The notes beneath the pieces were generated by a model that worked only from the letters and a program-made list of their open reading frames with translations, had not been told where the DNA came from and did no database searches. From Pseudomonas sp. StFLB209 (GTDB lineage Bacteria > Pseudomonadota > Gammaproteobacteria > Pseudomonadales > Pseudomonadaceae), in assembly GCF_000829415.1 (NCBI RefSeq), contig NZ_AP014637.1, forward strand, positions 2,616,001 through 2,680,000: a stretch of DNA of 64,000 nucleotides, read 5' to 3'. The position numbers were made by a program, and so were the translations under genes. This document shows, piece by piece, positions 40,797 through 49,045 of this stretch; position 1 is the stretch's first letter; every line of letters starts with the position of its first letter.

Positions 40797-43292
40797 ATGC
40801 CTGATCTGCTCGATCGCTACCCGTTTTCATCGGGAACCTACCACGAGATGCTCGATGAACAGCGGCAGTTGCGCAGTCACTGGCGCCGTTTGCACGAGCA
40901 ACTGCAACGCAGCAGCCCGGCGCAGTTGATGCAGCGCCAGGCATTGCTGAGCCGGCAGATCCAGGAAAACGGCGTCACCTACAACGTCTATGCCGACCCC
41001 AAGGGCGCTGACCGGCCTTGGGAGCTGGACTTGCTGCCGCATGTGATCGACGCCGACGAGTGGCGCCATATCGAAGCCGGCATCGCCCAGCGCGCACGCC
41101 TGCTCAACGCGGTGCTGGCCGACCTGTACGGCCCGCAGCGCCTGATCGCCGAAGGTCTGCTGCCTGCCGAGCTGGTATTTGGCCATAACAACTTCCTCTG
41201 GCCTTGCCAGGGTGTGTTGACGCCAGACAGCACCTATCTGCACATGTATGCGGTGGATCTGGCACGCACGCCCGACGGCCGCTGGTGGGTGACCGCCGAC
41301 CGTACCCAGGCACCGTCGGGGGCCGGTTATGCTCTGGAGAACCGCCAGATCGTTGGCCGGGCGTTGCCCGACAGCTACCGTGACATGAAGGTCCGGCACC
41401 TGACCGGCTTTTTCGACACGTTGCAACAGACCCTGGCCCGTCAGGCGCCGGCTGGCGATGAGGCGCCGCTGGTGGTGGTGCTGACGCCGGGGCGCTTCAA
41501 CGAAAGCTATTTCGAACACCTGTACCTGGCCCGCCATCTGGGTTATCCGCTGGTCGAAGGCGGCGACCTGACCGTGCGTGATGCGCGTGTCTACCTGAAG
41601 ACCCTCAGTGGGCTACGCCGGGTGCATGCCATCATGCGCCGTCTCGATGACGACTTCTGCGACCCGCTGGAACTGCGCACCGACTCTGCGCTGGGGGTGC
41701 CGGGGTTGCTGGAGGCGGTGCGTCAGGGCCAGGTACTGGTGGCCAATGCGCTGGGCAGCGGGGTGCTGGAGTCGCCCGGGTTACTGGGTTTTCTGCCGAA
41801 AATCAGTGAGCGGTTGTTGGGCGAGCCATTGATCCTGCCGTCGATTGCCACCTGGTGGTGCGGCGAGCCACCGGTGCTGGCCCAGGCCCTGGAAAAGATG
41901 CCCGAGCTACTGTTCAAGCCGGCGTTTCCTTCGCAGCGCTTTATCCCGATTCTTGGCCGCGATCTGGATGAGGCTCAGCGTGATACGCTGGCGCAGCGCA
42001 TCCAGGCCCGGCCCTATGCCTACGTGGCCCAGGAACTGGCGCAGTTATCCCAGGCGCCGGTATTGCAGGACGATGGGCAGAGCCTGCAGGCGCGGGCCAT
42101 CGGCATGCGGCTTTACGCCGTGGCGGATACGATGGGCTATCGGGTGCTGCCGGGTGGGCTGACCCGGGTGGCAGCACTGGCCAATGCCGATGCGGTCTCG
42201 ATGCAGCGCGGCGGGGCCAGCAAGGACACTTGGGTGCTGGGTGAGCGTACGCCGGCCAGCGAACCCTGGAAGGGGCGTCGGGTGATCGGTGTGCATGACC
42301 TGATCCGCCGCGATCCTTACCTGCCTTCGCGGGTGGTGGAAAACCTCTATTGGTTCGGTCGCTACAGTGAGCGCTGCGACGACAGCGCGCGGTTGTTGCG
42401 CATCATGCTGACCCGCTATGTCGACGGTGACGACCCCTTGGCCTTGCAAGCGGCGGTGGAGCTGGCCGAGCGTCTGGGTTTGCTGCCCGATGCCGAGGAG
42501 GGCGAGACCCTGCCGCAGCGACTGTTCAGTGCGCTGGCGGGCAAGGAATGGGTGTTCAGCCTGCGCGCCAACCTGCAGCGCTTGCAGTGGGCGGCCTCGC
42601 AGGTGCGCGGCAAGCTGTCGAGGGAGAACTGGCAGGCGCTGGTCGAACTGCAACAAGAGGCTCAGAGTCTGGAAACCGCCGAGCCGGACTTTGGCGAGTT
42701 GCTGGACTTTCTCAACCGTCTGGTCATGTCGCTGGCGGCCTTGTCCGGCTTTGCCCTGGACGACATGACCCGTGATGAAGGCTGGAGCTTTCTGATGATC
42801 GGCCGGCGCATCGAGCGCTTGCGGTTTCTCAGCACTGCGCTGGCAGGCTACCTGCGTGGCGCAGCGGTCAAGGATCAGGCCGCGCTGGAATGGCTGCTGG
42901 AACTGGGCAACAGCAGCATCACCTACCGCTCGCGTTACATGGCGGTGCCGCAGTTGATTCCGGTCCTTGATCTGCTGCTGCTCGATGAGCAAAACCCGCA
43001 TGCCGTGCTGTTCCAGCTCAAACAGGTGTCGCGCTCGCTGCGCCGGCTGAACGAAGCCTTCGACGCGCCGCGTGATCACAGCCTGGCGAACCTGGCCAGG
43101 CGCCTGGCCAGTGTCGACCTCGGCAACCTGGAAAATCCGCTGTTCGGCGACAGCGGCGTGCAGGCTGCACTCGACGCCCTGGCTGAGCTGTTGCAAAGCG
43201 TCGGCGATGCCAGCGGGCTGGTGTCCGATCGCCTGGCATTGCGCCATTTTGCCCATGTCGATGATATCAGCCAGCGCACGGTGTCCGTCTGA
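40797..43292 (+). CDS. Circularly permuted ATP-grasp + alpha-E protein
   Basis: 831 residues. Residues about 1-470 are a circularly permuted ATP-grasp domain (YNVYADPKGADRPWELDLLPHVIDADEW, VVLTPGRFNESYFEHLYLARHLGYPLVEGGDL, FKPAFPSQRFIP). Residues about 500-820 form the alpha-helical alpha-E domain (SRVVENLYWFGRYSERCDDSARLLR, RDEGWSFLMIGRRIERLRFL). ATP-grasp enzymes form acyl-phosphates to make amide or peptide bonds. The gap from the preceding gene is about 100 bases; the next gene overlaps by one base (TGATG). Together with two transglutaminase-like proteins it suggests synthesis and processing of a peptide-like product (inference). Confidence 0.88.
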   Translation: MPDLLDRYPFSSGTYHEMLDEQRQLRSHWRRLHEQLQRSSPAQLMQRQALLSRQIQENGVTYNVYADPKGADRPWELDLLPHVIDADEWRHIEAGIAQRARLLNAVLADLYGPQRLIAEGLLPAELVFGHNNFLWPCQGVLTPDSTYLHMYAVDLARTPDGRWWVTADRTQAPSGAGYALENRQIVGRALPDSYRDMKVRHLTGFFDTLQQTLARQAPAGDEAPLVVVLTPGRFNESYFEHLYLARHLGYPLVEGGDLTVRDARVYLKTLSGLRRVHAIMRRLDDDFCDPLELRTDSALGVPGLLEAVRQGQVLVANALGSGVLESPGLLGFLPKISERLLGEPLILPSIATWWCGEPPVLAQALEKMPELLFKPAFPSQRFIPILGRDLDEAQRDTLAQRIQARPYAYVAQELAQLSQAPVLQDDGQSLQARAIGMRLYAVADTMGYRVLPGGLTRVAALANADAVSMQRGGASKDTWVLGERTPASEPWKGRRVIGVHDLIRRDPYLPSRVVENLYWFGRYSERCDDSARLLRIMLTRYVDGDDPLALQAAVELAERLGLLPDAEEGETLPQRLFSALAGKEWVFSLRANLQRLQWAASQVRGKLSRENWQALVELQQEAQSLETAEPDFGELLDFLNRLVMSLAALSGFALDDMTRDEGWSFLMIGRRIERLRFLSTALAGYLRGAAVKDQAALEWLLELGNSSITYRSRYMAVPQLIPVLDLLLLDEQNPHAVLFQLKQVSRSLRRLNEAFDAPRDHSLANLARRLASVDLGNLENPLFGDSGVQAALDALAELLQSVGDASGLVSDRLALRHFAHVDDISQRTVSV

Positions 43293-44203
43293 TGAGTGCC
43301 CGTTACCAGATTTTCCACGATACCCATTACCGCTATGACAGTGCGGTGTCATTGGCGCAGCAGCTGGCGCATCTCTGGCCGCGCAGCAATCGCTGGCAGC
43401 ACTGCACTGAACAGCATCTGGACATCAGCCCGATACCCACCATGCGTCGCGACGAGCTGGATGTGTTCGGTAACCCGGTCACCCGGCTGGCGTTCGAGCG
43501 CCCGCACGATGAACTACAGATCAACGCCCGCTTGCAGGTCGAGGTGCTGGCGCGTCCGGAGCTGGACTTTCGCCTGTCCAGCGAATGGGAGCTGGCCTGC
43601 GCGGCATTGAGCTACAGCGCCCGGCCGATGGATGCCGGCAGCCTGGATGCCTGCCGCTTCCGTTTCGAGTCGCCTTATGTGCATCTCAAACGGGCCTTTG
43701 CCGAATTTTCCGCCGATTGCTTCCCGCCCGGCCGGCCGGTGCTGCAGGGGGCCCAGGCGCTGATGGAAAAGATCTTTCGTGAATTCACCTTCGACGCCGA
43801 AGCCACGCAAGTGGCGACGCCGCTGCTGGAGGTGCTCGAGCGGCGTCGCGGGGTGTGTCAGGACTTCGCTCATATGATGCTCGCCTGCCTGCGCTCACGC
43901 GGCCTGGCGGCGCGTTACGTCAGCGGCTACCTGCTGACCCAGCCACCCCCTGGCCAGCCACGCCTGATCGGCGCTGACGCCTCCCACGCCTGGGTCTCGG
44001 TGTATTGCCCGGCGTCAGGCTGGGTCGATTTCGACCCGACCAACAATATCCAGCCAGCGCTGGAACACATCACTCTGGCCTGGGGCCGGGACTTCTCCGA
44101 CGTGTCGCCGCTGCGTGGCGTCATCCTCGGCGGCGGCAGCCATGACCCTGAAGTGCGAGTGACCGTGATGCCGCTGGAGGAAGCGCAGATGCGCAATGCG
44201 TAG
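43292..44203 (+). CDS. Transglutaminase family protein (cysteine protease-like)
   Basis: 303 residues. An N-terminal bacterial transglutaminase domain (YQIFHDTHYRYDSAVSLAQQLAHLWPR) precedes the core with Cys189 (GVCQDFAHMML), His232 (ASHAWVSVYCP) and Asp about 247 (VDFDPTNN), so the catalytic triad is intact. Such bacterial enzymes are thought to act as peptidases or amide-bond-forming enzymes rather than classical crosslinkers. The ATG overlaps the ATP-grasp gene stop by one base. No signal peptide, so it acts in the cytoplasm like its partners. Confidence 0.9.
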   Translation: MSARYQIFHDTHYRYDSAVSLAQQLAHLWPRSNRWQHCTEQHLDISPIPTMRRDELDVFGNPVTRLAFERPHDELQINARLQVEVLARPELDFRLSSEWELACAALSYSARPMDAGSLDACRFRFESPYVHLKRAFAEFSADCFPPGRPVLQGAQALMEKIFREFTFDAEATQVATPLLEVLERRRGVCQDFAHMMLACLRSRGLAARYVSGYLLTQPPPGQPRLIGADASHAWVSVYCPASGWVDFDPTNNIQPALEHITLAWGRDFSDVSPLRGVILGGGSHDPEVRVTVMPLEEAQMRNA

Positions 44204-44253
44204 GCGAGGCCGAACGGCGCTCCGGTTGCTGGCGAAGACAGCGGCGCATTCGC

Positions 44254-44310
44254 AGCAGATGCTGTGACTTTACCGGCCTCTTCACGAGCGAGCTCGTTCC
44301 CACAGAGATT
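44254..44310. repeat. Dispersed Pseudomonas REP-like repeat, copy 1
   Basis: The word ACGAGCGAGCTCGTTCCCACAGAG resembles the common Pseudomonas REP family (reverse strand reads CTCTGTGGGAACGAGCTCGCTCGT). Its left half, GCAGATGCTGTGACTTTACCGGCCTCTT, recurs with few changes at 60027-60054. It lies in the gene-free stretch between the transglutaminase gene and azurin. Confidence 0.65.
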
Positions 44311-44365
44311 GCGCCGACCTTAACTGATCGGCATTACCTCGTCCTTCACCGCGAAAGCGCAGCAC

Positions 44366-44458
44366 CTATGGCTGGTCGAGAGAGTCGTATGGACAATGCG
44401 CGCTGGCAGCGCAGGCATAGGCGGCGAAAACACGGCTTAACAGTTCGCTTACCGACAT
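44366..44458 (-). CDS. Possible 30-residue ORF or gene remnant
   Basis: ATG at 44458 (product begins MSVSELLSRVFAAYACAASA, ends DSLDQP) with GGAG nine to ten bases upstream. It is in the 433-bp gap before azurin. No homologue is recognised. It could be a real small protein, a remnant, or chance. Confidence 0.25.
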   Translation of the reverse strand: MSVSELLSRVFAAYACAASAHCPYDSLDQP

Positions 44459-44559
44459 GATGATGGCTCCATGACTTGATGCCGCAAGCCTAGTAGGCTG
44501 GCCGCCGTCTGGCTGTTTGATTGTCTGTATGGCACCGATAGTGCCCGGCGGTAGGCACG

Positions 44560-44573
44560 TTGACGCAGGTCAT
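44560..44573. promoter_or_regulatory. Candidate ANR (FNR-type) box upstream of azurin
   Basis: TTGAC-GCAG-GTCAT matches the ANR consensus TTGAT-N4-ATCAA in its Pseudomonas variant TTGAC-N4-GTCAA at 9 of 10 positions. It ends 63 bases before the azurin ATG. Azurin in P. aeruginosa is known to respond to ANR. A matching -10 at the ideal distance is not clear. Confidence 0.5.
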
Positions 44574-44636
44574 TGGAACCGGCCCGTCTATCAGGCAGTC
44601 TTGGAGCAAGACCGAGTACCCTTTCAGGAGATTTCC

Positions 44637-45083
44637 ATGATTCGCAAACTTCTCGCCGTGTCTTTGCTGACGCTGGCCAGCGGCCAACTGCTGGCGGCCG
44701 AATGCAAGGCCACTGTCGATTCCAACGACATGATGCAGTTCACCAGCAAGTCCATTGACGTCGACAAGAGCTGCAAGACGTTCACGGTCGAACTCAAGCA
44801 CGTCGGCACTCTGCCCAAGAACGTCATGGGCCATAACCTGGTGCTGAGCAAGGCGGCGGATGTGCAGGGCATCGCCACCGACGGCATGGGCGCCGGGGTC
44901 GACAAGGATTACCTCAAAGAGGGCGATGCGCGGATCATCGCCCACACCAAACTGATCGGCGGCGGCGAAACCACATCGCTGACCTTCGATGCGACCAAGC
45001 TCGATGCCGCAGAAAAATACAAGTTCTTCTGCTCGTTCCCCGGCCATGTGGCGATGATGCAGGGCGACTTGATCCTCAAGTGA
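44637..45083 (+). CDS. azu: Azurin precursor
   Basis: 148 residues: a 20-residue signal peptide ([19 protein letters not shown]) and a 128-residue mature blue copper protein. In mature numbering the copper ligands fall at His46 (VMGHNLVL), Cys112 and His117 ([12 protein letters not shown]) and Met121; Cys3 and Cys26 form the disulfide. Azurin carries electrons in the periplasm, for example to nitrite reductase or peroxidase. AGGAGA precedes the ATG. A candidate ANR box upstream points to control by low oxygen. A hairpin follows before the convergent nadE. Confidence 0.97.
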   Translation: MIRKLLAVSLLTLASGQLLAAECKATVDSNDMMQFTSKSIDVDKSCKTFTVELKHVGTLPKNVMGHNLVLSKAADVQGIATDGMGAGVDKDYLKEGDARIIAHTKLIGGGETTSLTFDATKLDAAEKYKFFCSFPGHVAMMQGDLILK

Positions 45084-45091
45084 CCCGCCCG

Positions 45092-45122
45092 GCGAGCTCA
45101 TCCCTGTTGCGGATGAGTTCGC
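45092..45122. terminator. Hairpin between convergent azu and nadE
   Basis: GCGAGCTCATCC/GGATGAGTTCGC, 12 bp with one G-T pair and a seven-base loop. No T-run follows. Located between convergent stops, it may end both transcripts. Confidence 0.5.
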
Positions 45123-45134
45123 TGGTTCAGCCTG

Positions 45135-45962
45135 TTACGGCGCGTAAGGCAGTTCGCGTTTGTGAGCGGTCTTGGCGTAGGTTTCGCTGATGATCCGGAA
45201 CGCCTCTTCACTGACCTGCTGGCCATGCAGGAAGGCATCGATCTCGACATAAGTCACGCCATGCGAGGCTTCGTCCGGCTTGCCCGGTGCCAGGTCTTCC
45301 AGGTCGGCGGTCGGTACTTTTTCCACCAGATACTCCGGTGCACCGAAGCTGCGGGCAATCGCCCGTACCTGGTTTTTCACCAGGCCGCTCAAAGGCGCCA
45401 GGTCGCAAGCGCCGTCACCGAATTTGGTGAAGAAGCCCATCACCGCTTCGGCGGCGTGGTCGGTGCCGATCACCAACCCCTGGTATGCGCCAGCAATGGT
45501 GTATTGCGCCACCATACGGGTGCGTGCCTTGGTGTTGCCCACCACGAAGTCCACCGCACCGGCGTGCTGCGCATCGAAGGCCCGAACCTCGGCGACCAGC
45601 GCCTGGACGCTTGGAGCGATGTTCACGGTGTGACGCTCGTCCGGGTTGATGAAGTCCACGGCGGCGGTGGCTTCGTGTTCATCCTGTTGCACGTGGTAAG
45701 GCAGACGCACCGCAACGAAGCGGTAGCCGTTGTCGCCAGTGCTTTCACGCAGCTCGCGCACCGCGCGCTGGGCCATCAGGCCGGCGGTCAGTGAGTCGAC
45801 GCCGCCGCTGATGCCCAGTACCAGGGTCTTGAGCCGCGCATTACGCAGGCATTGCTTGATGAATTCGACCCGGCGGGTCAGGTCGGCTTGCAGCGCTGCC
45901 TCATCGGCGAACGGCGGCTGAACCTTGAGTTGTTCGGCAATCTGGCGTTGCAGGGCTTGCAT
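45135..45962 (-). CDS. nadE: NH3-dependent NAD+ synthetase
   Basis: 275 residues, without the glutaminase domain of longer NadE. The ATP pyrophosphatase P-loop is [30 protein letters not shown] and [29 protein letters not shown] are typical. It converts nicotinic acid adenine dinucleotide to NAD with ammonia. The start at 45962 ([15 protein letters not shown]) follows AAGGAGAG; a longer open frame upstream would enter pncB. It lies 29 bases after pncB, so the two salvage enzymes form an operon. Confidence 0.96.
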   Translation of the reverse strand: MQALQRQIAEQLKVQPPFADEAALQADLTRRVEFIKQCLRNARLKTLVLGISGGVDSLTAGLMAQRAVRELRESTGDNGYRFVAVRLPYHVQQDEHEATAAVDFINPDERHTVNIAPSVQALVAEVRAFDAQHAGAVDFVVGNTKARTRMVAQYTIAGAYQGLVIGTDHAAEAVMGFFTKFGDGACDLAPLSGLVKNQVRAIARSFGAPEYLVEKVPTADLEDLAPGKPDEASHGVTYVEIDAFLHGQQVSEEAFRIISETYAKTAHKRELPYAP

Positions 45963-45991
45963 GGGGCTCTCCTTGTTGAAAATCGAAAGGC

Positions 45992-47203
45992 TCACTCGCC
46001 GGCAATGGTCGGCACCTTGAACACGTGGCGCAGGTAGGCAACGAAGTTGGGATCCTTGCATTGGGCCTTGCCCGGCTCATCGGAAATCTTCGCCACCGGC
46101 TGGCCGGCACAGGCTGTCATCTTCAGCACCATGTTCATCGGCGCGACGCCGGGGATATCGGCGGTCAAATTGGTGCCAATGCCGAAGCTGACGTTGATGC
46201 GCCCACGCAGGGCACGGAAAATCTGCAAGGCCTTGGGCAGGCTCAGGCCGTCTGAGAACACCAGCGTCTTGCTCATCGGGTCGATGCCCAGCTTGCGGTA
46301 ATGGGCTATGCATTTTTCGCCCCACTGTACCGGATCACCCGAGTCGTGACGCAAACCGTCAAACAGTTTGGCGAAGTACAGATCGAAATCGTTCAGGAAG
46401 GCATCGGTGGTGATGCAGTCGGTCAGGGCGATGCCCAGCAGGCCGCGGTACTCACGCACCCAGCAATCCAGGGCGGCGCTCTGGCTGTCGATCAGTCGCG
46501 GGCCGAGTTGTTGGTGGGCCATGATCCACTCATGAGCCATGGTGCCCAGCGGTTTGATGTCTTTTTGTTGGGCCAGGTGCACATTACTGGTGCCGACGAA
46601 CTGTCCGGGAAAATCATCCTTGAGGGCCTGGACCACAGTTTCCTGCACGGCATAGGAGAAGCGTCGCCGGGTACCGAAGTCAGCGACCTTGAACTCGGCC
46701 AGTTCTTCGGCACTGGCATTGGCCTTGAGCCAGTCGAACTTGGCGTACAGATGATCGCTGGCCTGAGCGAGCAGGATGTCTGGATGCTTGTGGCGGTTGC
46801 GCACCTCGCTGACGATGGCCAGCAGTGGCACCTCGAACAGGATCACGTGCAGCCAGGGGCCGTGCAGCCGAATGCGCAATTCACCGTCTTCGATGCTGGC
46901 GTCTACATAGCGGGTGTTAAAGCGAAACAGGCCCAGAAAGCGCAGAAAGTCCGGTTTCAGAAAACTGATGCGCTCCAGAAAGCCCAGTTGCTCCTTGCCG
47001 AGCGACAGATTGCACAGCCGCTCGATCTGCCGTTCGATTTCAGGCAGGTACGGGCGCAGATCCTCGCCATTGCGGCAGCGGAACTCCCACTCCACATCCA
47101 CATTGGGATAGTTATGCAACACCGCCTGCATCATGGTGAGCTTGTAGAAATCGGTGTCGATCAGGTTTTGCACGATGCTCTCGGAGAAAGCGCTCTCGCT
47201 CAT
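45992..47203 (-). CDS. pncB: Nicotinate phosphoribosyltransferase
   Basis: 403 residues. The N-terminus [25 protein letters not shown] is the conserved entry; the region [25 protein letters not shown] contains the His that is phosphorylated in PncB enzymes. It makes nicotinate mononucleotide from nicotinate and PRPP. The start at 47203 ([11 protein letters not shown]) has GGAGC upstream on its strand. It is the first gene of pncB-nadE and diverges from an unrecognised lipoprotein gene; the 363-bp gap holds two abutting palindromes. Confidence 0.96.
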   Translation of the reverse strand: MSESAFSESIVQNLIDTDFYKLTMMQAVLHNYPNVDVEWEFRCRNGEDLRPYLPEIERQIERLCNLSLGKEQLGFLERISFLKPDFLRFLGLFRFNTRYVDASIEDGELRIRLHGPWLHVILFEVPLLAIVSEVRNRHKHPDILLAQASDHLYAKFDWLKANASAEELAEFKVADFGTRRRFSYAVQETVVQALKDDFPGQFVGTSNVHLAQQKDIKPLGTMAHEWIMAHQQLGPRLIDSQSAALDCWVREYRGLLGIALTDCITTDAFLNDFDLYFAKLFDGLRHDSGDPVQWGEKCIAHYRKLGIDPMSKTLVFSDGLSLPKALQIFRALRGRINVSFGIGTNLTADIPGVAPMNMVLKMTACAGQPVAKISDEPGKAQCKDPNFVAYLRHVFKVPTIAGE

Positions 47204-47420
47204 CGGGATAGCTCCAGCATGACCGCTCAAAGGGTGCGGTCCAGGCGAAAAACAATCCGACATCACCGGGCAGCGAATGTGGCAACTCGAGTCGCGAGTG
47301 TGTCGAGGCGATCATGATGCCAGCGAACGGCATTTGGTGGGGCGCTTTGTTCAAAGGTGTGTCAGCGATGCACTCAGCTCGGCAATGCAGAAATGACGAT
47401 CAACACCGTAGGCTTTTTTA

Positions 47421-47442
47421 CCTATTTAAATAGGATGCATCC
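47421..47442. promoter_or_regulatory. Two abutting palindromes in the pncB/lipoprotein divergent region
   Basis: CCTATTTAAATAGG (47421-47434) and GGATGCATCC (47433-47442) are both perfect palindromes and share two bases; TTTTTT follows. A regulator-binding site or an AT-rich terminator-like element is possible. The rest of 47204-47566 holds only a GGCGCGT/ACGCGCC hairpin (47477-47495) that overlaps a TATAAA. Confidence 0.45.
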
Positions 47443-47566
47443 ATTTTTTCTGATTCGCTTTCAAGGCCTTGGCTGCGGCGCGTATAAAACGCGCCTGCGT
47501 CTGGTCTGATGGCTCGTTTCGGCTGTCCCGGATCTGTGCGTTGATCAATCAGGAAAAGGAAGTCCG

Positions 47567-48541
47567 ATGAAACTGCTCACAAGTCTGATCCTCTTGCCCA
47601 TGCTGATGCTGGTCGGTTGCAAAGGCCAAGAGCGCTGGATAAGCCTGAATTTTTCAGGTCCGGTCACGCACGACGGTCGTGTATTACCGTCGGCGTCCGC
47701 CCGCTCTCATGAATCACAACTGGCCAATCAGTTCGAGAAAATGGGTATTGCGCCGGGCGCGCTGAAGATCAGGCGAGACAGGGATGATCAGAGTGTTGTG
47801 CATATCAAGATGGTTCAAGGGGCTCTTGATGCTCAACAGCAAGAGGCGATAAAGAGCTATCTCATCGGCTTGATCGAGTCGCGTCGGCACGCCAACTTTC
47901 GTATGTCCCTGACGACTGACAAGACCGCTATCGAGGAGGTCGCCAGCAAGCTGTCAATGGCGGGCATGAAGAGCTTGGTGACGTTCAATACCTTGGGTCA
48001 TTTTTCGGTCAACTTACTGGACCCGCAAAGCCTGAAACCTTATCGGCCTGGTGATACAGGCGAGCGGGCAGTATGCGCCGTCACTTTAAGGCTTCAGCGT
48101 CCGACGTCGGTCTCCTACTCCAGTATCGAGCGGATCGAGGGTGCAGCGTTTTCCGGTGCGCGCAAACCCAACGTGTACGGTGAAGTTCGCTCCTTGCGGC
48201 CTTCAATGCCCGAACAGCTGATGAAAGTGCCTGTTTTACTGAGTATCGAGGATGCTGACCTGCGCAGGTTGTTGAACGAAGGTCGGCTGCAGGTACATTT
48301 TCAACTCGAGCCCCCACAGCGCTCTTGGGGAGCCTGGGCTGTTCCTATGTATGGCGTAGAGAACATCAGCTTCACTCTGACATCCATTGATGTATCGGAC
48401 ATTGCCAATCCCGTGTTGCGTTATTCAAGAATGCATCAGCAGTGCACCCGCGAAGTGGCTACCCTGGAGCGCCCTTTTTCTTTCCAGACCGGGCGTGGTC
48501 TGGACAGTCTGAGAGATGCCGTTTTCTGGGATGAGCCGTAA
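47567..48541 (+). CDS. Putative lipoprotein of unknown function
   Basis: 324 residues. The N-terminus LLTSLILLPMLMLVGCKGQE has a lipobox (LVGC, Cys18), so it is probably acylated; Lys and Gly after Cys do not give an inner-membrane Asp+2 signal, which hints at the outer membrane. No recognised domain; the rest is mixed alpha/beta with GALKIRRDRDDQSVVHIKMVQGALDAQQQEAIKSYLIGLIES-like regularity and few Cys. AAAAGGAAG precedes the ATG. The gene stands alone between pncB and braC. Codon use looks similar to neighbours but with more AT-rich codons. Confidence 0.75.
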   Translation: MKLLTSLILLPMLMLVGCKGQERWISLNFSGPVTHDGRVLPSASARSHESQLANQFEKMGIAPGALKIRRDRDDQSVVHIKMVQGALDAQQQEAIKSYLIGLIESRRHANFRMSLTTDKTAIEEVASKLSMAGMKSLVTFNTLGHFSVNLLDPQSLKPYRPGDTGERAVCAVTLRLQRPTSVSYSSIERIEGAAFSGARKPNVYGEVRSLRPSMPEQLMKVPVLLSIEDADLRRLLNEGRLQVHFQLEPPQRSWGAWAVPMYGVENISFTLTSIDVSDIANPVLRYSRMHQQCTREVATLERPFSFQTGRGLDSLRDAVFWDEP

Positions 48542-48807
48542 TGCGAAGGCCTTGCTGGGCGATTCCATAGCATTGAGGCAACTTCATGCCCGAATGGAAT
48601 GACATTCGGCACAAACCTCGTTTGCCCGCCGTCGATCAAGGGTTTATCAATAGCCGCTGGATTTTGCCCATGCGGCTGGCGGCCTGACGACACCCGTCGA
48701 AAGGTTTTGCCGCGTTACGCTAACAATCCACTAATCTCAAAATGGTGCGTCCCGTAGCGTTCGCGCACCGCCGGTGTGCAGTTCGGTGACAGCGCCGGTT
48801 ACAGTTG

Positions 48808-48932
48808 GGTTGCTCTTCGTGTGAGGGCGGGGTTGCTGCTTTTTGTCGTTCTGGTTGCGCTTTTTTGTTGCGTGGTTGCAACCCGTTGATCCAGAGGGTT
48901 GCACCTCTTGGTTTGCTGGATTATCAGCAACC
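48808..48932. promoter_or_regulatory. Phased GGTTGC repeats upstream of the braC sigma-54 promoter
   Basis: GGTTGC occurs at 48808, 48831, 48853, 48874 and 48897, spaced 23, 22, 21 and 23 bases, near two helical turns. The copy at 48874 is part of a perfect palindrome GGTTGCAACC (48874-48883), and an inverted GCAACC sits at 48927. The array is 45-170 bases upstream of the -24 element, where activator sites for sigma-54 promoters usually lie. The binding protein is unknown. An A-tract (48953-48972) between array and promoter could bend the DNA. Confidence 0.5.
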
Positions 48933-48975
48933 GTACGTCCCCTGGATCGTGAGTTTTTGAAAAATAAAAAAATGA

Positions 48976-48990
48976 TGGCACGAGGCTTGC
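48976..48990 (+). promoter_or_regulatory. Sigma-54 (RpoN) promoter of braC
   Basis: TGGCAC-GAGGC-TTGC exactly matches the -24/-12 consensus TGGCAC-N5-TTGC. The GG and GC invariant pairs are 12 bases apart. Transcription would start near 49001, 45 bases before the braC ATG (49046). Sigma-54 control implies nitrogen or carbon-source regulation through an enhancer-binding protein. Confidence 0.8.
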
Positions 48991-49045
48991 TCAAGCCTAT
49001 GGCGTAGTTGCAGTGCTAATTAAAAAAACCTCAGGAGCACCACTC

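Noticed and set aside
48763..48779. Dyad CACC-GCC-GGTG as an NtrC site upstream of braC
   Set aside because: NtrC half-sites need five bases between CACC and GGTG; here there are three, so it does not fit the consensus.
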